From the NCBI RefSeq assembly GCF_900163865.1, contig NZ_FUKU01000027.1, forward strand, positions 124,001 to 188,000: 64,000 nt of DNA, in the 5' to 3' direction. The notes beneath the pieces were generated by a model. The model searched no databases. It was not told where the DNA came from and worked only from the letters and a program-made list of their open reading frames with translations. This document shows, piece after piece, positions 7,403 to 15,720 of this stretch. Made by a program: the position numbers and the translations under genes. Origin of the DNA: Sphingobacterium sp. JB170. GTDB lineage: Bacteria; Bacteroidota; Bacteroidia; Sphingobacteriales; Sphingobacteriaceae. Within the stretch, counting starts at the first letter, position 1; each line of letters begins with the position of its first letter.

Positions 7403-8314
7403 ATGAACGTAACTTTCATAGGACTCGGCATCATGGGCCAGCGCATGGCTCGACATCTCCTCAACCACCAATTACGCCTGACGGTCTATAACCGTTCGCC
7501 CGAACCGGTCCGGCAGTTAGCGGAGCAAGGTGCCAGGATGGCCGTCTCTCTGGCCGAGGCGGTGCAGGAAGCCGACATTGTTTTTACCATGCTCGCCTCT
7601 CCCGAAGCGGTAGAGCAGGTAGCCCTCGGGGACGAAGGATTCTTGCCCCACATGCGCTCCGGAGCCCTCTGGGCCGATTGCTCTACGGTCAACCCTTCCT
7701 TTTCCCGGATGGCTCACCAGGCAGCAGGGCAACATCAAGTACACTTTGTAGACGCACCGGTAGCAGGCAGTAAGCCACAAGCCGAAAGTGCCGAGTTGGT
7801 ATTCTTTGTAGGAGGGGCTACGAGCGATGTAGAACAGGTTATTCCGCTGCTTAAGGTAATGAGCAAGAAGATTGTTCACGTAGGCGAGATCGGACAAGGC
7901 ACCTCTTTAAAAATGCTGGTAAATGCCCTACTAGCCCAATCCATGGTGCTATTTTCCGAAGTGCTGCACCTAGGAGAAAAGATGGGCTTATCACGAGACT
8001 TCCTGCTCGATACCCTTCCTGGCTTGCCAGTATCTCCTCCTTTCATTCAGGCGAAAGCCGAAAAGATTCGTCAGCAGGATTACGCCCCCGAGTTTCCTCT
8101 GGAACTAATGTACAAAGATTTGCACTTGGCGGCGCTGACGGCCTACGAGCATCAGCAGCCCCTGTTCCTGGCGAATCTGGCGAAAGAGCTGTACGCCCAA
8201 GCTATCCAGGCAGGATTGGGTCGGGAAGACTTTTCGGCAGTACATCAGTGGATGGGAGGAGAAGGAGCAGAATTAAAAGTTTCAGGAGGATTTAACTTAA
8301 ACACATTATCGTAA
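7403..8314 (+). CDS. NAD(P)-dependent beta-hydroxyacid dehydrogenase (HIBADH/GLYR1-like)
   Basis: A 303-residue cytoplasmic dehydrogenase. GLGIMG (7-12) is the dinucleotide-binding turn, DAPVAGSKP (117-125) the substrate-binding signature and Lys170 in SLKMLVNALL the expected catalytic lysine. The C-terminal all-helical domain includes LELMYKDLHLA. Members reduce or oxidise beta-hydroxyacids, or succinic semialdehyde and glyoxylate; the actual substrate is not readable. It lies 107 bases from the divergent HxlR gene and 5 bases before a quinone-reductase gene, so an operon is likely. By eye the gene is much richer in G and C at third positions than its neighbours, a sign of recent transfer from a GC-rich donor. 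Confidence 0.85.
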   Translation: MNVTFIGLGIMGQRMARHLLNHQLRLTVYNRSPEPVRQLAEQGARMAVSLAEAVQEADIVFTMLASPEAVEQVALGDEGFLPHMRSGALWADCSTVNPSFSRMAHQAAGQHQVHFVDAPVAGSKPQAESAELVFFVGGATSDVEQVIPLLKVMSKKIVHVGEIGQGTSLKMLVNALLAQSMVLFSEVLHLGEKMGLSRDFLLDTLPGLPVSPPFIQAKAEKIRQQDYAPEFPLELMYKDLHLAALTAYEHQQPLFLANLAKELYAQAIQAGLGREDFSAVHQWMGGEGAELKVSGGFNLNTLS

Positions 8315-8319
8315 AAGCT

Positions 8320-9093
8320 ATGAAAAAGAAAATTTTAATTGTATTTGCACATCCAGAAGCTACTTCGCTTACGCTTACAATGGTGAACACAAGCATCGAA
8401 ACCTTAGAAAAAATGGGACATGAAGTCATTTTATCTGATTTGTATGCTATGAAATGGAAAGCAGTTTTTGATGAATCTGATTTTCCCAAAAGAGTAAATT
8501 CAGACCGTCTTTCATTTATTCATGAATCAGGTAATGCCTATGCCACACAAAATCAATCTGCCGATGTTGTTGCTGAACAGAAAAAATTATTGGATGCCGA
8601 TGCAGTCATTTTGCAATTTCCATTGTGGTGGTACAGTACGCCTGCAATTTTAAAAGGATGGATAGAAAGAGTATATGCTTTCGGATTTGCTTATGGCTAT
8701 AAAAACGGCACCAATGAATTTAGATTTGGAGAAGGAATTTTGAAAGGGAAAAAAGCATTGGTTTCTGTTTATACAGGTGGTCCGCAAGCCGATTATAGTC
8801 CGAGAGGTGTTAATGGGCCAATAGAACAGCTATTGTTTCCGTTGACGCATGGCGCATTATTTTATCCTGGGATGGAAGTATTGCCCACGCATGTTATTCA
8901 CAGTGCAGCATTTATTACTCCGGATCAAGTTGAAATCGAAAAGGAACTTTGGAAAAAAAGGTTAGAAAATTTATTTATTGAAAAACCGATTCCTTTTAGA
9001 GAGCAAAATGGTGGTGATTATCCTGATAGACATATCTTAAAAGATACTGTTGCCATTGGTAAAACAGGCATTGTAGCTCATATAGTAGATTAA
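8320..9093 (+). CDS. NAD(P)H:quinone oxidoreductase, flavodoxin-like fold
   Basis: A 257-residue Flavodoxin_2-family protein (MdaB/KefF/NQO1-like). The KKILIVFAHPEATSLTLTMV start is the FMN/FAD phosphate loop region. QFPLWWYSTPAILKGWIERV is the highly conserved core that contacts the flavin and dimer partner. YTGGPQADYSPRGVNGP is the second flavin loop. The enzyme would carry out two-electron reduction of quinones or related electrophiles. Codon use is AT-rich, unlike the dehydrogenase 5 bases upstream. A strong terminator follows. HxlR-type control of such reductases is known in other bacteria. Confidence 0.85.
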   Translation: MKKKILIVFAHPEATSLTLTMVNTSIETLEKMGHEVILSDLYAMKWKAVFDESDFPKRVNSDRLSFIHESGNAYATQNQSADVVAEQKKLLDADAVILQFPLWWYSTPAILKGWIERVYAFGFAYGYKNGTNEFRFGEGILKGKKALVSVYTGGPQADYSPRGVNGPIEQLLFPLTHGALFYPGMEVLPTHVIHSAAFITPDQVEIEKELWKKRLENLFIEKPIPFREQNGGDYPDRHILKDTVAIGKTGIVAHIVD

Positions 9094-9106
9094 AGAAAAT
9101 TATATA

Positions 9107-9157
9107 GAAATCAAATAGAAATTTAGGATCGTCAATTTCTATTTGATTTCTGTTTTT
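9107..9157 (+). terminator. Strong terminator after the quinone reductase
   Basis: A perfect 17-bp inverted repeat (9107-9123 with 9134-9150) around a 10-nt loop is followed by TGTTTTT. It lies 14 bases after the stop of the upstream gene. Confidence 0.75.
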
Positions 9158-9208
9158 AAAAAGGCATAATAAATAATAATAACAAACCATTTATTTTACA
9201 TTTTTAAA

Positions 9209-9298
9209 TTGAAACATAAAGAATATACCTATCGCGACTGGACAAGCGACCGTTACATAGGGACAATCAGTGAAAATATTGAGAAAATCTTGCTATAA
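9209..9298 (+). other. Short coding remnant (29 codons)
   Basis: TTG at 9209 opens a frame to TAA at 9298 with charged, protein-like composition (YRDWTSDRYIGTISENIEKI). No ribosome-binding site is clear and I do not recognise the family. It may be a leftover of a deleted gene. The rest of 9158-9660 holds repeat copy B and a tRNA-like remnant but no intact gene. Confidence 0.2.
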
Positions 9299-9349
9299 TC
9301 ATATACAAAATCGCTGTATTTGGCTTAACAATTAGAGTAAACTTGCTAA

Positions 9350-9436
9350 ATGCGTCATTCGTAGAGTAAGGAACTTTTTAAAATGTAAATTACTGATAAT
9401 CAAAACATGATAGCTTAGGTTCTGAACCCTAGCTGT
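9350..9436. repeat. Diverged ~85-bp repeat, copy B
   Basis: Same orientation as copy A at 6131-6216, with roughly 70% identity by eye. The right end carries a GGTTC-T-GAACC palindrome (GTTC-T-GAAC in copy A). Origin unknown: it could be an insertion-element relic, a small repetitive family, or the edges of a duplication. Confidence 0.45.
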
Positions 9437-9569
9437 TTCGAACTTTACATTTCTAGTATCAGTAAAGGATAACCGAACATTATCGTTGAGTCCCAATATT
9501 TTTTTACTGATATATCTCAAACTATGGTTGACGGTGATAAGCTGATACTTATTAAAAATTGAAGATAAT

Positions 9570-9645
9570 TCGAAATCAGCTCAGATGGTGTAGAAGATAG
9601 GAGTCAAAGATTCTAAGTCTTTTAGTCCGTTCAGAGCCTACATAC
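9570..9645 (+). pseudogene. Decayed tRNA-like sequence
   Basis: A D-arm-like CAGCTCAGATGGT (9577-9589) precedes a 5-bp anticodon stem AAAGA/TCTTT (9606-9610, 9618-9622). The 7-nt loop TTCTAAG would give anticodon CTA. The T-arm region (GTCCGTTCAGAGCC) has lost its consensus and no acceptor stem forms. It resembles, at low identity, the tRNA-Met fragment at 854-901. It is probably a degraded tRNA copy or old att site. A functional amber-reading tRNA is unlikely. Confidence 0.35.
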
Positions 9646-9669
9646 GATAATATAATTTTAACAAATGAC

Positions 9670-10077
9670 TCACCCCATCCCTTGAAGGTAGTGTAACGCG
9701 AACTGTGTCAAGGGCAGTTTTTGTGCTGTTGTTCCCCAATTGGCCAGTGGCAACGTCCATTTCTTCTTAATGTTTTTATGGGCTAGATAGATCAGTTTCA
9801 ATAACGCCATATCTGAAGTGAAGGCTCCTTTAGTTTTAGTGACCTTACGGACTTGGCGATGGAATCCCTCGATTGTATTGGTGGTGTAGATCAACTTTCG
9901 GATGGACTTATCATATCGGAAATAGGTGGTCAGACGATCCCAGTTACGCCGCCAAGAGTCGATGACCACCGGATACTTTTCACCCCCACTTATCCTGAAT
10001 TTATCCTTCCGGAATCCGGCAAGATCCAATGTGTCAGAGACAAATGCTCCGTAAACTCCTATAACACTCCAATTCAT
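9670..10077 (-). mobile_element. IS256-family transposase C-terminal remnant
   Basis: Residues about 33-135 match the C-terminal part of IS256/Mutator transposases (KYPVVIDSWRRNWDRLTTYF, then TTNTIEGFHRQVRK, which should hold the final Glu of the DDE triad). The first roughly 30 residues, read from the ATG at 10077, do not look like IS256, so the frame is a chimera made at a deletion or insertion junction. Both catalytic Asp residues and the DNA-binding N-terminus are missing, so this is non-functional. No terminal inverted repeats were recognised. Confidence 0.8.
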
Positions 10078-10145
10078 TGTGCTTTTCTATTTGGTCTGTT
10101 TTAATCGAACGATTGTTGCCTGCAAAACGATTTCAAATATGAATA

Positions 10146-10174
10146 CTAATTTGATTTTCTAAAAATCAAATTAG
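10146..10174. other. Perfect AT-rich hairpin
   Basis: A 13-bp perfect inverted repeat (10146-10158 with 10162-10174) with a 3-nt loop lies between the IS256 remnant and the serine hydrolase gene. There is no clear T-tract on either side. It could be a terminator, an operator or an insertion-target palindrome. Confidence 0.4.
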
Positions 10175-10274
10175 AGCCAACAATACTGTTGCACCATGAC
10201 ATTTATTTAGTTCGCTTGGATAAAATCGAACTTAAATAAAAAGGCCATATGTATTTTGGCAAAAAAGGACAACA

Positions 10275-12161
10275 ATGAACAAGCCTATAACATTCTTTTC
10301 AACCATATTTTTTTTGGTACTATCATGCAGCATGGTTAAAGCCCAATTCCAGAGTGATGATTCTCCGACACCTGCAATAGAACAATTGCTCAAAAAGATC
10401 GATAGTGTTCTGCAGAAAGAACATATGCCAGGATTGATGATTTCCATTGTAAAAAAGGACAGCGTTTTGTTTGCCGGAGGATTGGGGTATGCCGATTTAG
10501 AACAAAAAATAAGAGTTGATAGTAGAACGCAATTTCATTTAGCATCTGTCACAAAATTTTTTGTAGCAATGGGCATCCAAAAGCTAATATCGGAAGGCAA
10601 GTTAAATCTCAAGGATAAATTACAGGATATAGCGCCAGAAATTCCTTATAACAACAAATGGGAATCTACTCATCCCGTAAGAATCATACATTTATTAGAA
10701 CATACTGCGGGCTTCGAAGATGTACAACTGAACAAGATGGTCAATACAAACCGGGTACCCCAAAGGGGAATAGATGCCATCAAATTCGTAAAAAACTCTT
10801 TTACCTCTAGATGGAAACCAGGAGAAAGGATGTCATACTCAAATCCTGGATATAATATTTTAGGATATGTAATCGAAAAAATTTCCCAAAGACCTTGGGA
10901 TGAATATATACAAATGAAATTGCTTAAACCGTTAGGTATGCATAATACTCTTTTTGACCTGAGCGGTAAAAGACAATCGTCATTTGCAAAAGGTTATAAT
11001 TTTAAGAATGGGATATATAAACTTCTTCCACTTTATGGACCCAGTGCTAACGGAGCCGGTAGCGCACTGGTCTCCAATGCATCTGACATGTCCAAATTCA
11101 TGTATTACCTTCTGAACAGTAGTGAAGACACTAGTGTCCTGCGGGCAAATGAATTAGATGAGATGGAAAAAGTCCACAGCACATTAGCGAGCCAACACGG
11201 ATTACAGACAGGATATTCACTGGGCAACGAGCTGTTCCCGAACAACAAAAAAGTGACATTTAGGGGGCATAATGGCAAAGGTGAAGGTTTTGGTTCCTGG
11301 ATATTTTTTAATAGAGAGGCTGGTTTGGCATATGCTATTTCCACCAACTGCAATACAAACCTATGGCCAGTATCCCAAGTTATTGAAGATTTTCTAACTA
11401 AAAACTTGGAAGCCCCAAAAATGCACACTGTAAAAATAGATCCATCGAAAATAGAACCCATGCTAGGGTATTACCAATTTATGAATCCCAAGAATGAAAG
11501 ATGGTGGTTCTACAGAAGAATATTCGGAGGGATTAAACTTATGTCCATTGACAACGACAAACTTATCGTCGATAAAGGGCGTGGACAAGTTGACTCCTTG
11601 ATTCACATAGGAGGTGGTGTTTTTCAATTAAAAGGAGATATAATTCCCTCAGGTGTTATAGGTCGTGATAATGAGGGACGTCCTTTCTTTCAGGGTTATG
11701 GCAATAGCTTTTACAAAAAAACAGTTTATCTACCAATCCTATTACAAAAGATTCCTATTTACCTCGGTTTGATTGCAGCCCTACTGTCTATAATCTACAC
11801 GATTGCCGGAATACCCTTAACATTATTTAGAAAAATAAAAATAATAGACCTTTGCTTAGTCCTTTTGCCCTCCCTAGGCATTGGCTGTTTTCTAGCTTCC
11901 TATCGTCTATTGGGAGCAACGGATGCGATCCATAAGGAACTTTTCACGACCCTGAATGGGACAACTTTTTCCATTTTCGCAGGTATGCTTTTTTTCGGGA
12001 TCAGTGTTGTGATTGGAACATATTTATTGTACAAACGATGGTCGAAAATTAGTAAAAAATGGATAAAGTTTGCCTTGGCTTTCAATATCATATTCTTGTT
12101 TTATTTGGTTGTGTTATTTTCAATCCACGGCTGGATTGGACTCCCTATCTGGAGCATGTAA
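10275..12161 (+). CDS. Serine hydrolase, beta-lactamase/class C family, with C-terminal membrane segments
   Basis: A 628-residue protein. An N-terminal signal segment ends near MVKAQF. A beta-lactamase-type (PF00144) domain follows at about 35-370, with Ser91-x-x-Lys94 (ASVTK), a YSNPGYN motif and HNGKGEG in place of the KTG box. About 150 residues of unassigned beta-rich sequence come next, then four hydrophobic segments between about 490 and 628. Such enzymes are usually esterases or D-aminopeptidases/peptidases rather than beta-lactamases. The catalytic domain would be periplasmic and tethered to the inner membrane. An AraC regulator follows at 12216 and a DUF3471-like protein at 13409, suggesting one functional group. 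Confidence 0.82.
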   Translation: MNKPITFFSTIFFLVLSCSMVKAQFQSDDSPTPAIEQLLKKIDSVLQKEHMPGLMISIVKKDSVLFAGGLGYADLEQKIRVDSRTQFHLASVTKFFVAMGIQKLISEGKLNLKDKLQDIAPEIPYNNKWESTHPVRIIHLLEHTAGFEDVQLNKMVNTNRVPQRGIDAIKFVKNSFTSRWKPGERMSYSNPGYNILGYVIEKISQRPWDEYIQMKLLKPLGMHNTLFDLSGKRQSSFAKGYNFKNGIYKLLPLYGPSANGAGSALVSNASDMSKFMYYLLNSSEDTSVLRANELDEMEKVHSTLASQHGLQTGYSLGNELFPNNKKVTFRGHNGKGEGFGSWIFFNREAGLAYAISTNCNTNLWPVSQVIEDFLTKNLEAPKMHTVKIDPSKIEPMLGYYQFMNPKNERWWFYRRIFGGIKLMSIDNDKLIVDKGRGQVDSLIHIGGGVFQLKGDIIPSGVIGRDNEGRPFFQGYGNSFYKKTVYLPILLQKIPIYLGLIAALLSIIYTIAGIPLTLFRKIKIIDLCLVLLPSLGIGCFLASYRLLGATDAIHKELFTTLNGTTFSIFAGMLFFGISVVIGTYLLYKRWSKISKKWIKFALAFNIIFLFYLVVLFSIHGWIGLPIWSM

Positions 12162-12215
12162 TTTATACTTTTCGCGAAAATATCATAAATTTACGGAAAC
12201 AGCCCAAATGATCGG

Positions 12216-13328
12216 ATGTCTGAAATAAATACCTTTACTGCGTTCTATGCCTTTTCCGGAGGAGCATTATGGTTATTAGGATCCCTGCTTTTTATCGGGG
12301 TCGATAAAGTCAATACACAATCCAATCGATGGCTTGGGGCATTCTATTATATCCTTGCATGCACTTTTACTCAACTTTTCTTGGAAGGATTTGGAATTGG
12401 CGGCGATTTCCTGATCCATCTACTTGAACTACCAAGGTGGGCTATGTTTCCCTGCCTCTACATGGCTGTAAACCATTACAAATCGTCTTCTTTACCCAAA
12501 AAGGACTGGCTTCTCCATTTCGTACCGTTTCTGCTTTTCCTTATATTTTCTCTGGTACACTTGATGCCAGTTCTGTTTAATGAGCAAAGCCATCTGCCCG
12601 CATTGCCTTCGTGGATCGGGTTTATCGTCCGATATTTTTTCTTCTGCCAGATGATTTATTATTGGATTGTGTGTTTGTATCTCTTCCGCTCGCATCAGAA
12701 AAACATTAAAATGGTGGCTTCGTTTACAGAAAAAATCGATCTGGAGTGGCTAAAATATCTATTGATTTCCGTATTATTCTTGATTTTCATCCGTATACTG
12801 AGTACATCCCATATTCATGTAGCTTATTATTCCCCTATCCTTTATTTCTTGGGGATAATCCTTTTGGCATATTCAACACTTACTCAAAAATCAATTTATA
12901 CTGTCGAAACGTTTCGGCCGATGGAAATAGACGAAATCACACAAAAAAAGACACTAAACGAACGGCTTACAATTGAACAAGTTGAAGAACTCAAATATAT
13001 AGTAATGCGAAAGACAGTCGACCAAAATCTATATCTCGACCCAGGCCTGACCCTTTCCGTACTTTCAGACAAAGTAGGCATCAGCACCCATGAACTTTCC
13101 TACGTTCTTAATAATGGGCTTGGTAAGAACTTTTATCAGTTTATCAATGAGTTGCGAACGGAGGAAGCAAAATCACTTCTATTATCCGAGGACACCAACC
13201 ACCTAGATATGCTTGGTATTGCCATCAGAGCTGGATTCAATTCTAAAACTACATTCTACACTACCTTTAAAAAAGCTACCGGCATCACTCCAAAAGAATA
13301 CATTAAAACAAATTCAAAGGTTACTTGA
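12216..13328 (+). CDS. AraC-family regulator with N-terminal membrane domain
   Basis: A 370-residue protein with about seven hydrophobic segments in residues 1-230 (for example GGALWLLGSLLFIGV and YFLGIILLAYSTL). A C-terminal AraC/XylS double helix-turn-helix spans about 265-365 (LTLSVLSDKVGISTHELSYV, IAIRAGFNSKTTFYTTFKKA, GITPKEY). The membrane half probably senses a ligand or envelope state and the C-terminus binds DNA at the inner membrane, an arrangement common in Bacteroidota. It lies 54 bases after the serine hydrolase gene on the same strand and probably regulates it or the following gene. Confidence 0.88.
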   Translation: MSEINTFTAFYAFSGGALWLLGSLLFIGVDKVNTQSNRWLGAFYYILACTFTQLFLEGFGIGGDFLIHLLELPRWAMFPCLYMAVNHYKSSSLPKKDWLLHFVPFLLFLIFSLVHLMPVLFNEQSHLPALPSWIGFIVRYFFFCQMIYYWIVCLYLFRSHQKNIKMVASFTEKIDLEWLKYLLISVLFLIFIRILSTSHIHVAYYSPILYFLGIILLAYSTLTQKSIYTVETFRPMEIDEITQKKTLNERLTIEQVEELKYIVMRKTVDQNLYLDPGLTLSVLSDKVGISTHELSYVLNNGLGKNFYQFINELRTEEAKSLLLSEDTNHLDMLGIAIRAGFNSKTTFYTTFKKATGITPKEYIKTNSKVT

Positions 13329-13408
13329 CCATAATTATGTTCAGGTGTATCCACCCGAACTTCGTCTAATAGCCAAAGGGTTATCATTGTGTCATAAAAA
13401 AGATAATT

Positions 13409-14104
13409 ATGAAAACAATCAACTCGTTCAAGTCTGCAATCGCTCCCGAAATCAGGGTGGCCATTGGCAGCATTTTATTGGTAAGCGTATTTCTTTCACC
13501 GAAATGTTATGCACAAGCATCTGCCCAAACAGTTATTATCGCACAAGGCGATAACCGACAACCCAAAACGATATCTTTGGAAAAATTCTCAGGATATTAT
13601 CAACTTCCTAATAAAGCGGCATTTATTCAATTTGAGCTTAAAGACAATGCTCTTTTTGCCAAAAAATTATGGGATAACAAAGAATATCAGCTTACCCAGA
13701 TCAATGAAACAAGCTTCGAAACAAAAACAGAAGGTCACAAAGTCCAATTTTTTAAAGACAGTTCGGGTCAATTCACCTCCGCTAAGATATTGGAAAGAAT
13801 CGTAACGGTAAAAGTCGGGTTTGATCCCAAAACAATCAAACAGCTACCGGCAGCACAACTTAAAAGGCTCGAAGGCACCTATATCTTAAAGGATGACAAC
13901 AGCCTTAAGATCGATATCCGATCTTCCGTACACGGATTGACCATAAAACAGCTATGGGACAATAAAGAGGTTACTTTTACGCCCAGATCGGAAACTTTTT
14001 TTCTAAATGAGGACAGTACTTTCCCGTTAACATTTTTATTAAGCGATGGAGAAGCTGTGCAGGTCACTTGTTTTGAGAACGATGTGTGGCTCAAAGCGAA
14101 ATAG
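13409..14104 (+). CDS. Exported protein with two DUF3471-like repeats
   Basis: A 231-residue protein with a signal peptide (hydrophobic SILLVSVFLSPKCYAQA at about 21-37). Two similar units of about 90 residues follow: one from FSGYYQLP (60) through KKLWDNKEYQLT (86-96), the other from LEGTYILK (154) through KQLWDNKEVTFT (180-191). The Y-x-L ... LWDNKE pattern looks like the beta-barrel domain DUF3471 often fused to the C-terminus of serine beta-lactamase-like hydrolases. It may therefore partner the hydrolase at 10275. The binding target is unknown. Confidence 0.6.
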   Translation: MKTINSFKSAIAPEIRVAIGSILLVSVFLSPKCYAQASAQTVIIAQGDNRQPKTISLEKFSGYYQLPNKAAFIQFELKDNALFAKKLWDNKEYQLTQINETSFETKTEGHKVQFFKDSSGQFTSAKILERIVTVKVGFDPKTIKQLPAAQLKRLEGTYILKDDNSLKIDIRSSVHGLTIKQLWDNKEVTFTPRSETFFLNEDSTFPLTFLLSDGEAVQVTCFENDVWLKAK

Positions 14105-14111
14105 TCAGAGC

Positions 14112-14800
14112 ATGGAAAAGTTAGCTAGTCTATTTTTTTTACTTGGCTTATGTTATTCTATTGGATGTCTAATGGGATAGCACAGCAAGTAACAGACGAA
14201 AACTTTAACTATCTGGTTTCATTACCTATGTATAAGATTGGAAAAGGTCCCTTGATTTTATTTGATGAAGTACATAATAATGCCTCGACATTAAAGGGCT
14301 CCTATTCAACGTTCGGTAAACTGCTCCTAAGTGACGGCTATAATGTGATAAGTAGCAAAGAAAAAGTAAGTCTCGAACTTTTAAAAAAAAATAAAGATCT
14401 GCGTAATCGTGAATGCAATGTATGATTTGGAAGATTGGAATCTGCCAGCGAGGTCAGCTTTTTCCCAAGAGGAGATAGATGAATTATCGACATGGGTTGC
14501 TGATGGTGCAGTTTATTTCTTGTAACGGATCATATGCCGTGTGGCGTTTCTGTTAACGATCTGGCCGCTAGATTTGGAATAAACATAACTAATGGTTTCG
14601 CACTTAGAAAAGATAGTAGACCAGAGGTATTTTCAAAAGAGAGAAAGACTCTTATCTAAAATGAGATTACTAGCCCTTCTGGCAAAGATATCGACAGCAT
14701 CATGTGCTGGGTTGGAACAGGATTTATTGTTCCGCCCCAGCTCATATTATTTCCGTACTAAGCGAATATGTTAGGGATTATTTTGTAACGTGTTGTGGGC
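14112..14800 (+). pseudogene. DUF4350-like protein, multiply frameshifted
   Basis: Fragments in different frames join into one degraded exported protein. ATG at 14112 gives a signal peptide (MEKLASLFFLLGLCYSIG). A shift near 14160 enters the frame with ILFDEVHNNASTLKGSYSTF. A shift near 14405 enters VIVNAMYDLEDWNLP. A shift near 14518 enters VTDHMPCGVSVNDLAARFG. Further breaks lie after 14640. Order and motifs match the glutamine-amidotransferase-like DUF4350 family as I remember it. With at least four breaks the gene is dead. The remainder to 14962 shows no recognisable gene. Confidence 0.55.
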
Positions 14801-14962
14801 TGTATTCTATCTTGTGCTGGTCCATAATTAAAATTCCAATTCAATATGTCGTTATGAAAAATGGTCTTTTTAGTTTTAAATGTGCCTAAATACGAGTTTT
14901 TAACTATCGACGGTATTTCGGTTCATAGCAATCGAAAATAGACTAAAACAAGTTTTTACTAC

Positions 14963-15466
14963 TCATCGTTTCTTTGTAATGTCGTGAATAACATCCTTCA
15001 ATTGATGTAAATGCCGCTGTGTATGATACGTATTAAACCATGCCCACTCCAATCTAGTAAACGCGCCGTATTCTGGTATGACAAAATCGAGGCAGGTTTC
15101 AGAAAGGTCTCTTGTATTTATAATTTCCATAATCTGTGCAACACGATTCTGCAGATTCATCAATAAACGGGATTTATCAAGGTGCTGCTCGGAGGGTAAT
15201 ATTGCTTTAGGAGATTGCATCTGTATAGTAAAATCTGTAAATACATTCCTAATGGAAGACACCTTTTCCTCCGGCGCGCGGTTAGTCGACTCTGTATGTC
15301 CGATCATTGTTTCAGCCGAAGCATAGGACTTGTGTATATGATCACTAATCTGTCCCGGGGACCATCTTCCATATTCCGGCTTCATATTAAGTTCATCTTC
15401 GTCCAACGTCTCAATTAGCGTGATGAATTCGTCTGTTGCTTGTTGAAAAGCTTCGCTTAGTTTCAT
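14963..15466 (-). CDS. DinB-family protein (DUF1569/DinB-like four-helix bundle)
   Basis: A 167-residue cytoplasmic protein with the DinB-superfamily pattern: N-terminal helix MKLSEAFQQATDEFITLIE, WSPGQISDHIHKS with the first metal-ligand His, and the C-terminal WFNTYHTQRHLHQL helix with the other His ligands. The fold is a metal-binding four-helix bundle found in thiol transferases and stress proteins. The substrate is unknown. It is isolated on the minus strand, at the right edge of the accessory region. Confidence 0.82.
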   Translation of the reverse strand: MKLSEAFQQATDEFITLIETLDEDELNMKPEYGRWSPGQISDHIHKSYASAETMIGHTESTNRAPEEKVSSIRNVFTDFTIQMQSPKAILPSEQHLDKSRLLMNLQNRVAQIMEIINTRDLSETCLDFVIPEYGAFTRLEWAWFNTYHTQRHLHQLKDVIHDITKKR

Positions 15467-15720
15467 ATTCCGCGATATTTTTTTTACAAAAATTTCTTAA
15501 AAATCACATGACTATTTACAAACCAATCATCGTAGTACAAAGATCATATCAGTCCTCTGCTATTATACGTGATGATCTGTCGTCTCAAATTTATGCGTAT
15601 TCATTTTTAGTCGACTTCGCATAAGACAAGAAATTGAAATGCGAAATAATAATGTAATAGGAATGAATAGACCAAAAAATCACAATCGACATGTTCGAGG
15701 TTCTAATCTCACAACTTAGG

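Noticed and set aside
9332..9520. 62-residue minus-strand frame overlapping repeat copy B
   Set aside because: The frame follows the repeat and the adjacent tRNA-like DNA. Copy A keeps only a broken version of it. No family recognised.
9606..9622. Functional amber-suppressor tRNA
   Set aside because: The anticodon stem is good, but the T-arm consensus and acceptor pairing are missing.
15690..15720. T-arm-like GAGGTTCTAATCTC near the end of the accessory region, a possible second att
   Set aside because: Too short, with no match to the tRNA-Met fragment and no neighbouring stem.
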